Assembly: GCA_963795485.1 (NCBI GenBank)
Contig: CAWCIL010000006.1
Coordinates: 744,001 to 808,000, forward strand
Reading direction: 5' to 3'
Origin: AP-15 sp963795485
GTDB lineage: Bacteria > Pseudomonadota > Alphaproteobacteria > ATCC43930 > CGMCC-115725
Length of the DNA stretch: 64,000 nucleotides
The number at the start of each line of letters is the position of its first letter. Position 1 is the first letter of the stretch. The notes below the pieces were generated by a model, which ran no database searches, was not told the origin of the DNA, and worked only from the letters and a program-made list of their open reading frames with translations. This document shows positions 40,550 through 48,736 of the stretch, piece after piece. A program made the translations under genes and the position numbers.

Positions 40550-40822
40550 ATGCTGCGGGCGATCCGCGCCGAGCAGGCAGCGCAGCGCGAGAAGCTCGAC
40601 GAAATCATTGTTCGCCTCGGCCGGCTGGAACGCGAGGTTGCCGGGCTGCATGCCGACTACGCCGGCCTATCGATAAGGCTGGACAATCTCGACCGCCGCG
40701 TCGGGCGGATCGAGCAACGGCTGGAGCTGGTCGAGGTCCCGACATCCGATCTAACTAAGTTGCTTGCAGCGCACTGGCCCATCCGGCTCCTCCTCGCGGC
40801 GATCCGGGGTGGACAAACCTAG
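40550..40822 (+). CDS. Small coiled-coil hypothetical protein
   Basis: A 90-residue helical protein, AEQAAQREKLDEIIVRLGRL and EVAGLHADYAGLSIRLDNLD, then RRVGRIEQRLELVEVP, with strong heptad character over residues 8-65 and a short hydrophobic tail (HWPIRLLLAAIRG). I do not recognise a named family. Just upstream the GTGAGCGACGAACGG stretch after ilvE might be the true start in a neighbouring frame, so the N-terminus may be truncated by a one-base error. Confidence 0.5.
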   Translation: MLRAIRAEQAAQREKLDEIIVRLGRLEREVAGLHADYAGLSIRLDNLDRRVGRIEQRLELVEVPTSDLTKLLAAHWPIRLLLAAIRGGQT

Positions 40823-40873
40823 AGTTGAGCGTTGGTGTGCTGCAGAAAAGCATATTGGACGGGAGACGGGGTG

Positions 40874-41140
40874 ATGCGAAACCTGGGGCTCGGCCGGATT
40901 TTGGGGCTGATCGCGGCGGTGCTGATGGTGGCGAGCTTCGCGCCCGGGAGCGGTGCTGCGCTGGCCGCTACGGAGCCCCGAGTTGACGCACATTGCAGCC
41001 CGGCGGGCTGCCGCTTCGCCGTCAGTCGCGTCGCGGCCACCGAGCAGGAATCGGCGGCCGCTGATGCAAGCTCGGCTCCAGTCGGGATGCGGACCAGCAA
41101 CCTGCTCCTCGGCCCAGGGAGCCCCATTCCTCGGAGGTGA
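40874..41140 (+). CDS. Possible secreted hypothetical protein
   Basis: An ATG preceded by GGGAGACGGGGTG opens a frame starting MRNLGLGRILGLIAAVLMVA SFAPGSGAALA, a convincing signal peptide. The rest (TEPRVDAHCSPAGCRFAVSR) overlaps the antisense of the methyltransferase C-terminus and shows no family features. I think the start is real but that the reading frame beyond about residue 40 is uncertain, perhaps because of an indel. Confidence 0.35.
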   Translation: MRNLGLGRILGLIAAVLMVASFAPGSGAALAATEPRVDAHCSPAGCRFAVSRVAATEQESAAADASSAPVGMRTSNLLLGPGSPIPRR

Positions 41141-41764
41141 CGGCAGCGTGAACCCGCTCGCGATCAGCAGGTTCAGATAGGTGGCAATGGTTCGGTGCTG
41201 CTTAACGACACCTGCGGTCAGCCAATCGGTCGAGCGCGGCCCCTCGTCCAGGTAAGAGTTGACCGGCCAGGCGGTGCGCCCATCCGCGCCAGTCGACCAT
41301 CCTGGTTTTATCGGCGCCGTGTACATCGGATGCTCGACCGAGAAGACCAGGTTGCCGCCCGGGGCCAGCGATCGCGACACGCGCCCGATTAAACCCCCGA
41401 GATTTTCCAGGTAATGGAAGACGAGCGAACTGTATGCCAGGTCGAACGATGGCGGCGGCAGTTCCAGGTCTTCGAGATCGCCCCTGCGATAGTCGATCGC
41501 CTGATCCGTCGCGAATTCCTTGGCCTTGGCCAACATGTTCGCCGAAACATCAATGCCGAGGGCATACGCCGCCCCCTGCTGCCGGGCCCAGCGGCAGAAC
41601 CAGCCAAAGCCGCAGCCGAGGTCGAGGATGCGGCGCCCGCGCAGATCCGGGAGCAAAGCGCGCAAGGTCGGCCATTCGGGCGCCCCGTCCAAGCCTTCGA
41701 CCGAACGCGCGAGCCGGCTGTACTCGACGAAGAAATCCGCCTTGTCGTAAATATTCTGCGTCAC
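41030..41764 (-). CDS. Class I SAM-dependent methyltransferase (frame-broken 3' end)
   Basis: A small-molecule methyltransferase of about 240 residues. The SAM-binding motif I is RRILDLGCGFGWFCRWARQQ, followed by GIDVSANMLAKAKEFA, RRGDLEDLELPPPSFDLAYS and LAPGGNLVFSVEHPMY. It begins MTQNIYDKADFFVEYSRLAR, as in a group of alphaproteobacterial ubiE/yafE-like enzymes. Near 41110-41140 the frame is disturbed at least twice; the family C-terminus (EEQVAxHPDW, FLLVAA) is still recognisable in pieces up to about 41030, so the end given is approximate. The substrate is unknown. Confidence 0.7.
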
Positions 41765-41875
41765 GGTCTGTCCCTCCGCGATTCCGCCTTGGGGCGGCAG
41801 TCGGAAAACGGGTGTTCTGTCGATCGTGCGGAGCTATCCTTGCCCGCTCGTGGCGCACCTTGCGCGGGAGCCGCT

Positions 41876-42195
41876 ATGCCGGATCATCTTTATAACCCGA
41901 AATCCGCGCTGTTCGCGGCCTATCCGGCGATGAAGAATCTCTCCAAGGAAACGATCCGGATAAAGGCGACATGATCCCCGACTTGTATTACTTCGCCGCC
42001 GCATTTCTCGACACGATCGGCTTTTTTGAGCGCAGCAGGCGGTTCTGGACCGATCGGCTGCTCCCGGACCCGGAACCGATCAGAAAAGGCATGATCGCCC
42101 AGCTGAATCGGTTCAACGCCGATCTGACCGTGGTCGACGACACGCTGGAGAGGCTGCACGCGGGCGTGCGGCCGTGGTCGAACGCAATACTGTAG
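41876..42195 (+). CDS. Two overlapping small hypothetical genes
   Basis: A 32-residue frame (41876-41974, MPDHLYNPKSALFAAYPAMK) overlaps by an ATGA junction with a 74-residue frame (41971-42195, MIPDLYYFAAAFLDTIGFFE, then RSRRFWTDRLLPDPEPIRKG and NADLTVVDDTLERLHAGVRP). The 4-base overlap suggests translational coupling. The longer product has an amphipathic N-terminal half that could associate with membranes. I recognise no family for either and the shorter one may be spurious. Confidence 0.4.
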
Positions 42196-42204
42196 GCGGA
42201 CCAG

Positions 42205-42681
42205 CTAATCTGCCGCCGCGTCCGGTTCCCGCGTCCCTCGCCAACGCTCCTTCGCGGCGTCGTCATCAGCGTGGGCTTCGACCCAGCGCTCGCCTGAGGG
42301 CGTCTCCTCGCTCTTCCAGAACGGCGCGTCGGTCTTCAGCCAGTCGATCAGAAAATGGCAGGCGGCGAGGGCAGCTTCGCGGTGCGGCGAGGCGGTGGCG
42401 ACCAGCACGATGCGGTCGCCGGGTTCGAGCCGGCCATAGCGGTGGATGATCAGGGAGGCGTCGAGCGGCCAGCGCCGGTGCGCCTCGAGCTCGATCTCGG
42501 CCAGCTTTTTCTCGGTCATGCCGGGATAATGGTCGAGGGTCAGCGCCGAAACCCGGTCGCCGCCGCCCAAATCGCGCACCAGCCCGATAAAGCTCGCGAT
42601 CCCGCCGACCCGGTGATTGCCGGCGGCGAGCCGGTCGAGCTCGGCGCCAACGTCGAAATCCTCGCGCTGCACGCGGATCAT
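42205..42681 (-). CDS. moaE: Molybdopterin synthase catalytic subunit MoaE
   Basis: A 158-residue subunit that, with MoaD, inserts two sulfurs into precursor Z to form molybdopterin. Visible family segments: VGGIASFIGLVRDLGGGDRV, LTLDHYPGMTEKKLAEIELE, IIHRYGRLEPGDRIVLVATA SPHR, and the active lysine region FWKSEETPSGERWVEAHADD. The ATG at 42681 starts the conserved IRVQREDFDVGAELDRL. It begins 4 bases after the moaD stop, consistent with one transcript moeA-moaD-moaE. Confidence 0.88.
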   Translation of the reverse strand: MIRVQREDFDVGAELDRLAAGNHRVGGIASFIGLVRDLGGGDRVSALTLDHYPGMTEKKLAEIELEAHRRWPLDASLIIHRYGRLEPGDRIVLVATASPHREAALAACHFLIDWLKTDAPFWKSEETPSGERWVEAHADDDAAKERWRGTREPDAAAD

Positions 42682-42685
42682 CGCC

Positions 42686-42937
42686 TCAGCCTCCGGTGAC
42701 CGGCGGGAAGATCGCGACCTCGTCGCCATCGCGCAAGGGGTGATCGAGGCCGACATAATCCTGGTTGACGGCGACGCGGACGATGGCGAGGTTCTGCAAG
42801 GCCTCGGCATAGCCGCCGCCGCGCGCGCGCAGCCAACCGAGCAATCCGGCCACGTCGCGCACCTGCGGCGGCAGCGGCAGATCCTCCTCGGCGTGGCCGA
42901 TGCGCGTCCGCAGCCAGGCGAAATACAAGAGCTTCAC
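42686..42937 (-). CDS. moaD: Molybdopterin synthase sulfur carrier subunit MoaD
   Basis: An 83-residue ubiquitin-like carrier: VKLLYFAWLRTRIGHAEEDL, VAGLLGWLRARGGGYAEALQ, NQDYVGLDHPLRDGDEVAIF and the essential C-terminal PPVTGG whose terminal glycine becomes the thiocarboxylate. The start is a GTG that overlaps the moeA stop codon (GTGA). It appears in the same frame as upstream moeA sequence only because of a frame break in moeA; there is no real fusion. Confidence 0.87.
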   Translation of the reverse strand: MKLLYFAWLRTRIGHAEEDLPLPPQVRDVAGLLGWLRARGGGYAEALQNLAIVRVAVNQDYVGLDHPLRDGDEVAIFPPVTGG

Positions 42938-44188
42938 CCGAGCACCTCGGCGAACGGCAGAAAGTCGACTGTCGCGCCGGCAGGGAGGTCGCTCACCGCT
43001 TCGTCGAGGACGACAAGCCCATCCGACTGCACGATCGAGGACAGGATGCCGGCGCCGTCGCGGGCGTATTTGACGGCGACGAGCTCGGCCCCGTCGCGCT
43101 CCAACCGCGCGCGCACGTATTCGCGCCTGCCGGACTTTTTGCGATAGGCAAAGCCGGCACGGACCGGAAACTGTCGGGGCGCGCGTGGCTGCGGCGCCGG
43201 CGAGCTTCAGGATCAACGGGCGGGCCAAGGCGGCAAAGGTCACGACGACTGCGACCGGGTTGCCGGGCAGCCCGATCAGCGGCACGCCCTTGACCTGCCC
43301 CAGCGCCACCGGCCGTCCGGGCTTGATCGCCAGCCGCCAGAAATGGAGCGCGCCCAGCCGCTCGATCGCGCCCTTGACGTGATCCTCTTCGCCGGTTGAC
43401 ACCCCGCCGGAGGTGACGATCAGATCATGCGCGGCGCTGGCTGCGGCGAGCGTGTCGGCGAGGGCGGCCTCGCGGTCGGGGCGGATGCCGAAATCGGTGA
43501 CGACGCAGCCGAGACCCTCGATGAGCGCCTTCAGCATAAAGCGGTTGGCGTCGTAGATCGCGCCCGGCGGCAGCTTAGCGCCCGGCTCGCGCACCTCGTC
43601 GCCGGTCGACAGCAGGGCCACCCGCAAGCGGCGGAAAACCGTCAGCTCGGCGCAGCCGAGCGCCGCGGCAAGACCGAGGTCGGCGGGCCCGAGCCGGCGT
43701 CCGGCGCCGAGCGCCACCTGACCCACGCCGACATCCTCGCCGGCGCGTCGTCGGTTCGCGCCCTTCTTGATGCCGGGCTTGAGCCGGACCTGGCCGTCGG
43801 CGGCAACGCAGTCCTCCTGCATCAAGACGGTGTCGGCGCCCTCCGGCATCGGCGCGCCGGTAAAGATGCGGATCGCCTCGCCGGAGCACAGCTCGCGGTC
43901 GAGCGGGTGGCCGGCCGCCGCCCTGCCACCGACCGGCAGCACGGTTTCGCGGTCGGGCGACAGGTCGGCGTGCGCGACCGCGTAGCCGTCGACCGCGCTG
44001 TTGGCGTAGGGCGGCAGGTCCATCGTCGCCACCAGGTCCTGCGCCAACACCCGGCCGGCGGCCTGCGGCAATGCCACCCTCTCGCTGTCGACGACCGCAA
44101 CGACGCGCGCGTCGATCCGGGCGAGCGCTTCGTCGACGCCCATCAGGGCGCCGCCGAAGGCAAAGCAATCGTCGCTCAGCTGGGCCAT
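42934..44188 (-). CDS. moeA: Molybdopterin molybdenumtransferase MoeA (frame-broken)
   Basis: MoeA inserts molybdate into adenylated molybdopterin. It is about 417 residues long, from MAQLSDDCFAFGGALMGVDE through TMDLPPYANSAVDGYAVAHA, RIFTGAPMPEGADTVLMQED, LLSTGDEVREPGAKLPPGAI YDAN, VTSGGVSTGEEDHVKGAI and GVPLIGLPGNPVAVVVTFAA. The frame breaks near 43175; the C-terminal domain continues as ERDGAELVAVKYARDGAGIL and ends in VDFLPFAEVLG. The start overlaps the end of mobB by 13 bases. Same-strand neighbours moaD, moaE and mobB support the assignment. Confidence 0.88.
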
Positions 44189-44685
44189 CGGGCATGCCCG
44201 TCATGCCGGAGGATGAAGTCGGCGACAACCGCCGGATCGCCGAGCGGCAGCCACGGCAGCGCCAGCCCGGGCAGCTCCTCGTCGGTGGCGACCGCGACGA
44301 TAAACGGGTCCTCGGGGTGCAATGGCGGCTTGCCGAGCGCCGGGCGGTAGATTTCGATCTTGGGGTGGGGGTGGTGCTTGAAGCCCTCGACCAGCAGCAG
44401 ATCGACCGGGCTCATCAACGGCGCCAGCTCGTCGAGCCCGGGTTCGGCCGCACCGCGCAGCTCGTGCATCAAGGCCCAGCGGCGCTCCGAGACGACCATG
44501 ACCTCGCTCGCCCCGGCGTGGCGGTGGCGCCACGAATCCTTGCCCGGCTGATCGACGTCGAAGGCATGGTGCGCGTGCTTCAAGGTGGACACGGTGATGC
44601 CGCGGGCGACGAACTCGGGGATCAATGCGGTCATCAGAGTGGTCTTGCCGCTCCCGCTCCAACCGGCGAGGCCGAAGATGCGCAT
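44176..44685 (-). CDS. mobB: Molybdopterin-guanine dinucleotide biosynthesis protein MobB
   Basis: A 169-residue P-loop GTPase that assists MobA in attaching GMP to molybdopterin. The Walker A is IFGLAGWSGSGKTTLMTALI, followed by STLKHAHHAFDVDQPGKDSW, RHRHAGASEVMVVSERRWAL and VDLLLVEGFKHHPHPKIEIY, all diagnostic. The ATG at 44685 is chosen because the P-loop strand begins there. pgsA lies 17 bases upstream on the same strand. MobA itself is not in the window. Confidence 0.88.
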   Translation of the reverse strand: MRIFGLAGWSGSGKTTLMTALIPEFVARGITVSTLKHAHHAFDVDQPGKDSWRHRHAGASEVMVVSERRWALMHELRGAAEPGLDELAPLMSPVDLLLVEGFKHHPHPKIEIYRPALGKPPLHPEDPFIVAVATDEELPGLALPWLPLGDPAVVADFILRHDGHARWPS

Positions 44686-44702
44686 CGCCGCTCTCTGCGG
44701 CC

Positions 44703-45371
44703 TCACTTGGGGGCGGAGCGCCGGCCGCGGCAATACGCGCCTACGCCGGCTTGCTGGATTTGCGCGCGAGCGACCGCCGCGGCACGCGGTGGGCGGGTGA
44801 TGTGCGGCAGCCCGGCGCGCAGATAGTCATAGCCGGTCACCAGGGTCAGCGCCGCCGCGATCCACAGCAGGCCCTCGCCGATCGTCGTCACCGGCAGAAT
44901 ACGCGGACCGGCGTCGCCGACGATCAAAAAGCCGATCGCGACCATCTGGATCGTGGTCTTCCATTTGGCCAACCGTGAGACCGGCATGCCGACGCGCAGC
45001 CCGGCGAGATATTCGCGCAGCCCCGAAACGAGGATTTCGCGGCACAGGATCACCACGGCCGGAAGCACCGCCGCCGCCGACAGCCGGCCAAACGTCGTCA
45101 GCATGAACAAGGTGGCCGCGACCAAAAGCTTGTCGGCGATCGGATCGAGGAACCGGCCGATCTCCGACTGCTGTTGCCAGCGCCTCGCCATGTGGCCGTC
45201 GAGCCAATCGGTGACGCAAGCGGCCGAGAATAGCGCGCAGGCGAACCAGCGCGCGTAATCGCCCGGCACGTAAAACGTGGCGATCACCAACGGGATCACC
45301 AGGATTCGCGACAGGGTCAGCAGGTTGGGCAGGCTGGTCAGCGGCACGCGCCACCCCCGGCGGACAAGCAC
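44703..45371 (-). CDS. pgsA: CDP-diacylglycerol-glycerol-3-phosphate 3-phosphatidyltransferase
   Basis: An inner-membrane enzyme that makes phosphatidylglycerol phosphate. The CDP-alcohol phosphotransferase signature D-x2-D-G-x2-A-R-x8-G-x3-D-x3-D is complete in TDWLDGHMARRWQQQSEIGR FLDPIADKL. Other segments: SLPNLLTLSRILVIPLVIAT and CREILVSGLREYLAGLRVGM. Several hydrophobic helices are present. Two GTG starts are possible, 45371 or 45347; the second gives the usual N-terminus VPLTSLPNLLTLSR and has GGGGGTGG upstream. The last 30 residues are basic and unlike the family. uvrC lies 22 bases upstream. Confidence 0.87.
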   Translation of the reverse strand: MLVRRGWRVPLTSLPNLLTLSRILVIPLVIATFYVPGDYARWFACALFSAACVTDWLDGHMARRWQQQSEIGRFLDPIADKLLVAATLFMLTTFGRLSAAAVLPAVVILCREILVSGLREYLAGLRVGMPVSRLAKWKTTIQMVAIGFLIVGDAGPRILPVTTIGEGLLWIAAALTLVTGYDYLRAGLPHITRPPRAAAVARAQIQQAGVGAYCRGRRSAPK

Positions 45372-45392
45372 AACAACGACAACAGCGGCATC

Positions 45393-47579
45393 TTACTCAT
45401 CGGCATGAAAATGATCATAAATCTTTTTGGCGACAGTTTTGCTGATGCCGGCGACGCGCTCGAGCTCGCCCAACCCGGCGCGGGCAACCGTGCGCGCCGA
45501 GCCGAAATGGTGCAGCAGCGCCTGCTTGCGGCGCGGCCCGATCCCGGCGATCTCGTCGAGCGGCGAATGCCCGATCGCCTTGGTCCGCCGAGCGCGATGG
45601 GTGCCGATCGCGAAACGGTGCGCCTCGTCGCGCAGCCGCTGCAGGAAATAGAGCACCGGGTCGCGCGGGTCGAGCGAGAACGGCGCGCGGCCGGCCATGA
45701 AAAAGCGCTCGCGGCCGGCGTTGCGGTCGGGCCCCTTGGCGATGCCGACGATCGCGACCTCGGCGATGCCGAGCTCGTCGACGACGCCTTGCGCGATGTT
45801 GAGCTGCCCCAGCCCGCCATCGATCAGCACGAGATCGGGCCAGCTGCCCTGCTCGCGCTCGGGGTCTTCCTTCAGCGCGCGGGCGAACCGGCGCATCAGC
45901 ACCTCGCGCATCATCGCGTAATCGTCGCCGCCGGCTACGCTCCCGCCCTCGCTCCGAACGTCCATCGCGGGCTGCCCCTCACCCTCCCACGCCTGCAGCG
46001 CGGGTCCCTCCCTTTCCCCGCGCGCGGGGAAAGGGAGGGGGCGGGTGGCGACGCGCGCGGCAACCCCGCGGATGTTGAATTTGCGATAGGCGCCTTTGAC
46101 CAGGCCTTCGGGTCCGGCGACGATCATCGCGCCGACCGCGTTGGTGCCCTGGATATGGCTGTTGTCGTAGACCTCGATGCGGTTCGGCGCGGCCTCGAGG
46201 CCGAAGGCGGCGGCAACGCCTTCGAGCAGCCGGCGTTGCGAGGCGCTCTCGGCGAGCCTGCGGCCGAGCGCTTCGCGCGCGGTAGCGAGGACGCGGCCGA
46301 CCAGCTTCTTCTTGTCGCCGCGCTGCGGCACCGCCAGCGAGACGCGCGCACCGCCGAGCGACAGCGCCTCCTCGACCAGCTCCTGCTCGGGCAGGCGGTG
46401 GCTCAGCAGCACCACAGGCGGCTTTGGCCGGTTGTCGTAAAACTGGCCGACGAACGAGCCCAGCACCTCTTCGACCGAGAGCTGGCGATCGTGGCTTGGA
46501 AAATAGCCGCGGTTGCCCCAATTCTGTCCGCCGCGGAAGAAAAATACCTGGACGCAGGTCTGGCCGCCGGCCTGGTGCGCAGCGATCACATCGGCATCGG
46601 CCACCCCTGGAACGTGAATGTCCTGGTGGCCCTGAACCAGGGACAATGCCCGGATGCGATCGCGGATCAGCCCTGCCGCCTCGAAATCGAGCGCCGCAGC
46701 CGCCGTCTGCATCTCGGCCGCCAAGCGCTGCTGCACCGCGCTGCTGCCGCCCGAAAGAAAGGCGTGCGCCTCTTCGATCAGACCGGCGTACTGCTCGCGG
46801 CCGATCCGCCCGACGCAGGGCGCGCTGCACCGCTTGATCTGATGTAGGAGGCACGGGCGGGTCCGGTTGGCAAAGACGCTGTTGCTGCACGAGCGCAGCA
46901 GAAATGCCTTTTGCAGGGTTATCAGGGTGCGGTTGACCGCTCCGGCCGAGGCGAATGGGCCGAAATAGCTGCCGCCCTGGCTTTTTGCGCCGCGATGCTT
47001 GGTCAGCTGAGGGAAGTCGTGATCGGCGGTCAGGTGAATGAGCGGAAAGGATTTGTCGTCGCGCAGCAGGACGTTGAAGCGCGGCATCAGCCGCTTGATC
47101 AGGTTGCATTCGAGCAGCAGCGCTTCGGCCTCGGTGTGGGTCGAGACGATTTCCATCGTCGCGGTCTCGGCCACCATGCGCCGCAGCCGGTTCGACAGGG
47201 CCGCGGGATGGGCATAGTTCTGCACCCGGGTCCTAAGGTTGCGCGCCTTGCCGACATAGACGGCGTCGCCCTTACGATCGAGCATGCGGTAGACGCCCGG
47301 CGTCGCCGGCATAGTCTTCAGCGCGGCGCGGACGATGGCGACCCCCGCCGCGATCCCGCTCGGGGTCGTCTCGCCTCCTGGCGTGGGCTCCGGATCGGCC
47401 GAGGCCTCCGAAGGCCGCGAGTCCGACTCCAACTCCGGGTGCGACAGCGGGCCGGCGCCAACCCCGAGGGGCGCACGGCGCGGGTCCATCGGCGCCGGCC
47501 TGCGCCGCACAGACGGGCGCCGCGGGACTGCCGCGGGCGGGGGGACCGTCAGTGCTCCGTCAACCGGTTGTGCCGCCAT
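45393..47579 (-). CDS. uvrC: Excinuclease ABC subunit C, with an in-frame repeat insertion
   Basis: UvrC makes both incisions in nucleotide-excision repair. The GIY-YIG domain (PGVYRMLDRKGDAVYVGKAR), UVR motif (AAALDFEAAGLIRDRIRALS), the RNase H-like nuclease (EVYDNSHIQGTNAVGAMIVA, PDLVLIDGGLGQLNIAQGVV) and the C-terminal HhH pair (LDEIAGIGPRRKQALLHHFG, GLGELERVAGISKTVAKKIY) are intact. Two oddities: a proline-rich ~80-residue N-terminal extension, and ~40 extra residues between RKFNIRG and GGDDYAMMREV encoded by a palindromic repeat. The ATG at 47579 is preferred over a GTG at 47609 because GGCGGAG lies upstream of it. Confidence 0.9.
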   Translation of the reverse strand: MAAQPVDGALTVPPPAAVPRRPSVRRRPAPMDPRRAPLGVGAGPLSHPELESDSRPSEASADPEPTPGGETTPSGIAAGVAIVRAALKTMPATPGVYRMLDRKGDAVYVGKARNLRTRVQNYAHPAALSNRLRRMVAETATMEIVSTHTEAEALLLECNLIKRLMPRFNVLLRDDKSFPLIHLTADHDFPQLTKHRGAKSQGGSYFGPFASAGAVNRTLITLQKAFLLRSCSNSVFANRTRPCLLHQIKRCSAPCVGRIGREQYAGLIEEAHAFLSGGSSAVQQRLAAEMQTAAAALDFEAAGLIRDRIRALSLVQGHQDIHVPGVADADVIAAHQAGGQTCVQVFFFRGGQNWGNRGYFPSHDRQLSVEEVLGSFVGQFYDNRPKPPVVLLSHRLPEQELVEEALSLGGARVSLAVPQRGDKKKLVGRVLATAREALGRRLAESASQRRLLEGVAAAFGLEAAPNRIEVYDNSHIQGTNAVGAMIVAGPEGLVKGAYRKFNIRGVAARVATRPLPFPARGEREGPALQAWEGEGQPAMDVRSEGGSVAGGDDYAMMREVLMRRFARALKEDPEREQGSWPDLVLIDGGLGQLNIAQGVVDELGIAEVAIVGIAKGPDRNAGRERFFMAGRAPFSLDPRDPVLYFLQRLRDEAHRFAIGTHRARRTKAIGHSPLDEIAGIGPRRKQALLHHFGSARTVARAGLGELERVAGISKTVAKKIYDHFHADE
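45935..46060. repeat. Palindromic repeat inserted in frame within uvrC
   Basis: The core 46006-46039 is a perfect 34-bp palindrome with half CCCTCCCTTTCCCCGCG; a second small inverted pair surrounds CCACGCCTGCAGCGCGGG. This looks like the dispersed intergenic CCTCACCCTCCC...CCCTCTCCCC family of alphaproteobacteria. Here it is translated as part of UvrC (residues such as RPLPFPARGEREGPALQAWE) with no stop and no frameshift. Confidence 0.8.
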
Positions 47580-47920
47580 CGGAATTGCTGTCGCTCCGCC
47601 GATATCCACGAAATCGGTGGATAACTCTGTTGAGAACTCGGCATGATCGGAGCTGGAGTCCAGCCTTCGCTCCGGTCTCGTCCTCTTGCATAAAAATTAG
47701 GCAGCATCATAAAAGATTGATTTCGCTTGTCATTATTTTCATAAGATTAATTTTCTCCAAATCGAACCAAACCTGGGCTGAGTCCATTGTTGTCGCACGA
47801 GTGTCACATCGCCTGTGAACAAATCGCCACCGCTCGGCAATGGCACTGCCATGTCAACGAGATCATTCGGTTAACGCTGCCCTAAGACGAAAGTCTCGTT
47901 CGCGCTCGGGGCGAACCCGA
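47580..47920. other. AT-rich intergenic region upstream of uvrC
   Basis: About 340 bases without a gene. The part from 47690 to 47770 is strikingly AT-rich compared with everything around it (for example CATAAAAATTAGGCAGCATC and CATTATTTTCATAAGATTAA), so it probably contains the uvrC promoter on the minus strand. One near-match to a DnaA box (GGTGGATAA, 47616-47624) is present, but no cluster. Confidence 0.5.
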
Positions 47921-48736
47921 TCATTCGAGCACCGGCGCGCGCTGCGGCTGTGCCCATCCCAGGTGCTGGCCGCCATCGAGCGCGATCATCTGCCCGGTCA
48001 ACGCCGGCGCCGACAGGATGAAGCGCATCGCCGCGGCGATCTCCTGCGGGCTGGTGCCGCGGCCCAGCGGCATCATCGCGCACTGGCGGGCGAATTGCTC
48101 GGCGCTCTGCCGCGGGCTCGGCAAAGTCGGGCCCGGGCCGATGCCGTTGACCCGGATGCGCGGCGCCAAGGCCAGCGCCATAGTCTGGGTCAAGGTCCAC
48201 AAACCCGCCTTCGACAGTGTATAGGAGACGAAATACGGGGTCGGCGACCAGACCCGCTCGTCGAGCATGTTGACGACGACCCCGCCCGCATCGCCCGGCA
48301 GCCGCGCCGCGAAATCCTGGATCAGCACGAACGGCGCCCGCAAATTGACGGCGAGATGCCGGTCCCAACTCTCGCGGGTCACGGTCTCGACCGTGTCGTC
48401 GCCAAAGACCCCGGCATTATTGACCAGAACGCCGACCGGCCCGAAGGCCTGCTCGGCCTGTGTCAGGAGGCTGCCCACGGCGCCTTCGTCGGCGAGATCG
48501 GCGCCGAGCGCCAGCGCCCTGCCGCCCCGGCCGCCTATCGCCTCGACCACCGCTTCGGCCGCCAGGCGCGAGCGGTGATAGTGGACCGCAACGGCGAACC
48601 CGTCCTCGGCCAGCGCCAGCGCCAATGCCCGCCCGATGCGGCGGCCGCCGCCGGTCACCAGCGCCGCCTTGGGAACGGGCGCTGCCGGCACCGCCCCGGT
48701 CAGCGCGTTGGCTTCGGGGTCAGCGGCGGAGGGCAC
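47921..48736 (-). CDS. Short-chain dehydrogenase, pteridine-reductase-like
   Basis: A 271-residue SDR. The cofactor motif is ALVTGGGRRIGRALALALAE with the arginine pair typical of NADPH use, the NNAG motif is VLVNNAGVFGDDTVETVTRE, and the catalytic YxxxK is in YFVSYTLSKAGLWTLTQTMA. The TGGGRRIG and YTLSK variants and the HYHRS strand end resemble FolM/PTR1-type dihydromonapterin or pteridine reductases. The start is a GTG at 48736 overlapping the uvrB 3' end by 17 bases, so translation is likely coupled. Confidence 0.78.
   Translation of the reverse strand: MPSAADPEANALTGAVPAAPVPKAALVTGGGRRIGRALALALAEDGFAVAVHYHRSRLAAEAVVEAIGGRGGRALALGADLADEGAVGSLLTQAEQAFGPVGVLVNNAGVFGDDTVETVTRESWDRHLAVNLRAPFVLIQDFAARLPGDAGGVVVNMLDERVWSPTPYFVSYTLSKAGLWTLTQTMALALAPRIRVNGIGPGPTLPSPRQSAEQFARQCAMMPLGRGTSPQEIAAAMRFILSAPALTGQMIALDGGQHLGWAQPQRAPVLE

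Noticed and set aside
42686..44188. A moeA-moaD fusion protein
   Set aside because: The continuous frame arises from a one-base break in moeA near 43175; the proper MoeA C-terminus exists in the next frame and moaD has its own GTG start overlapping the moeA stop.
47580..47920. AT-rich gap with a near DnaA box as a replication origin
   Set aside because: Only one good 8/9 match (GGTGGATAA) and one poor one are present. There is no box cluster and none of the usual origin-adjacent genes, so a strong promoter region is the simpler reading.
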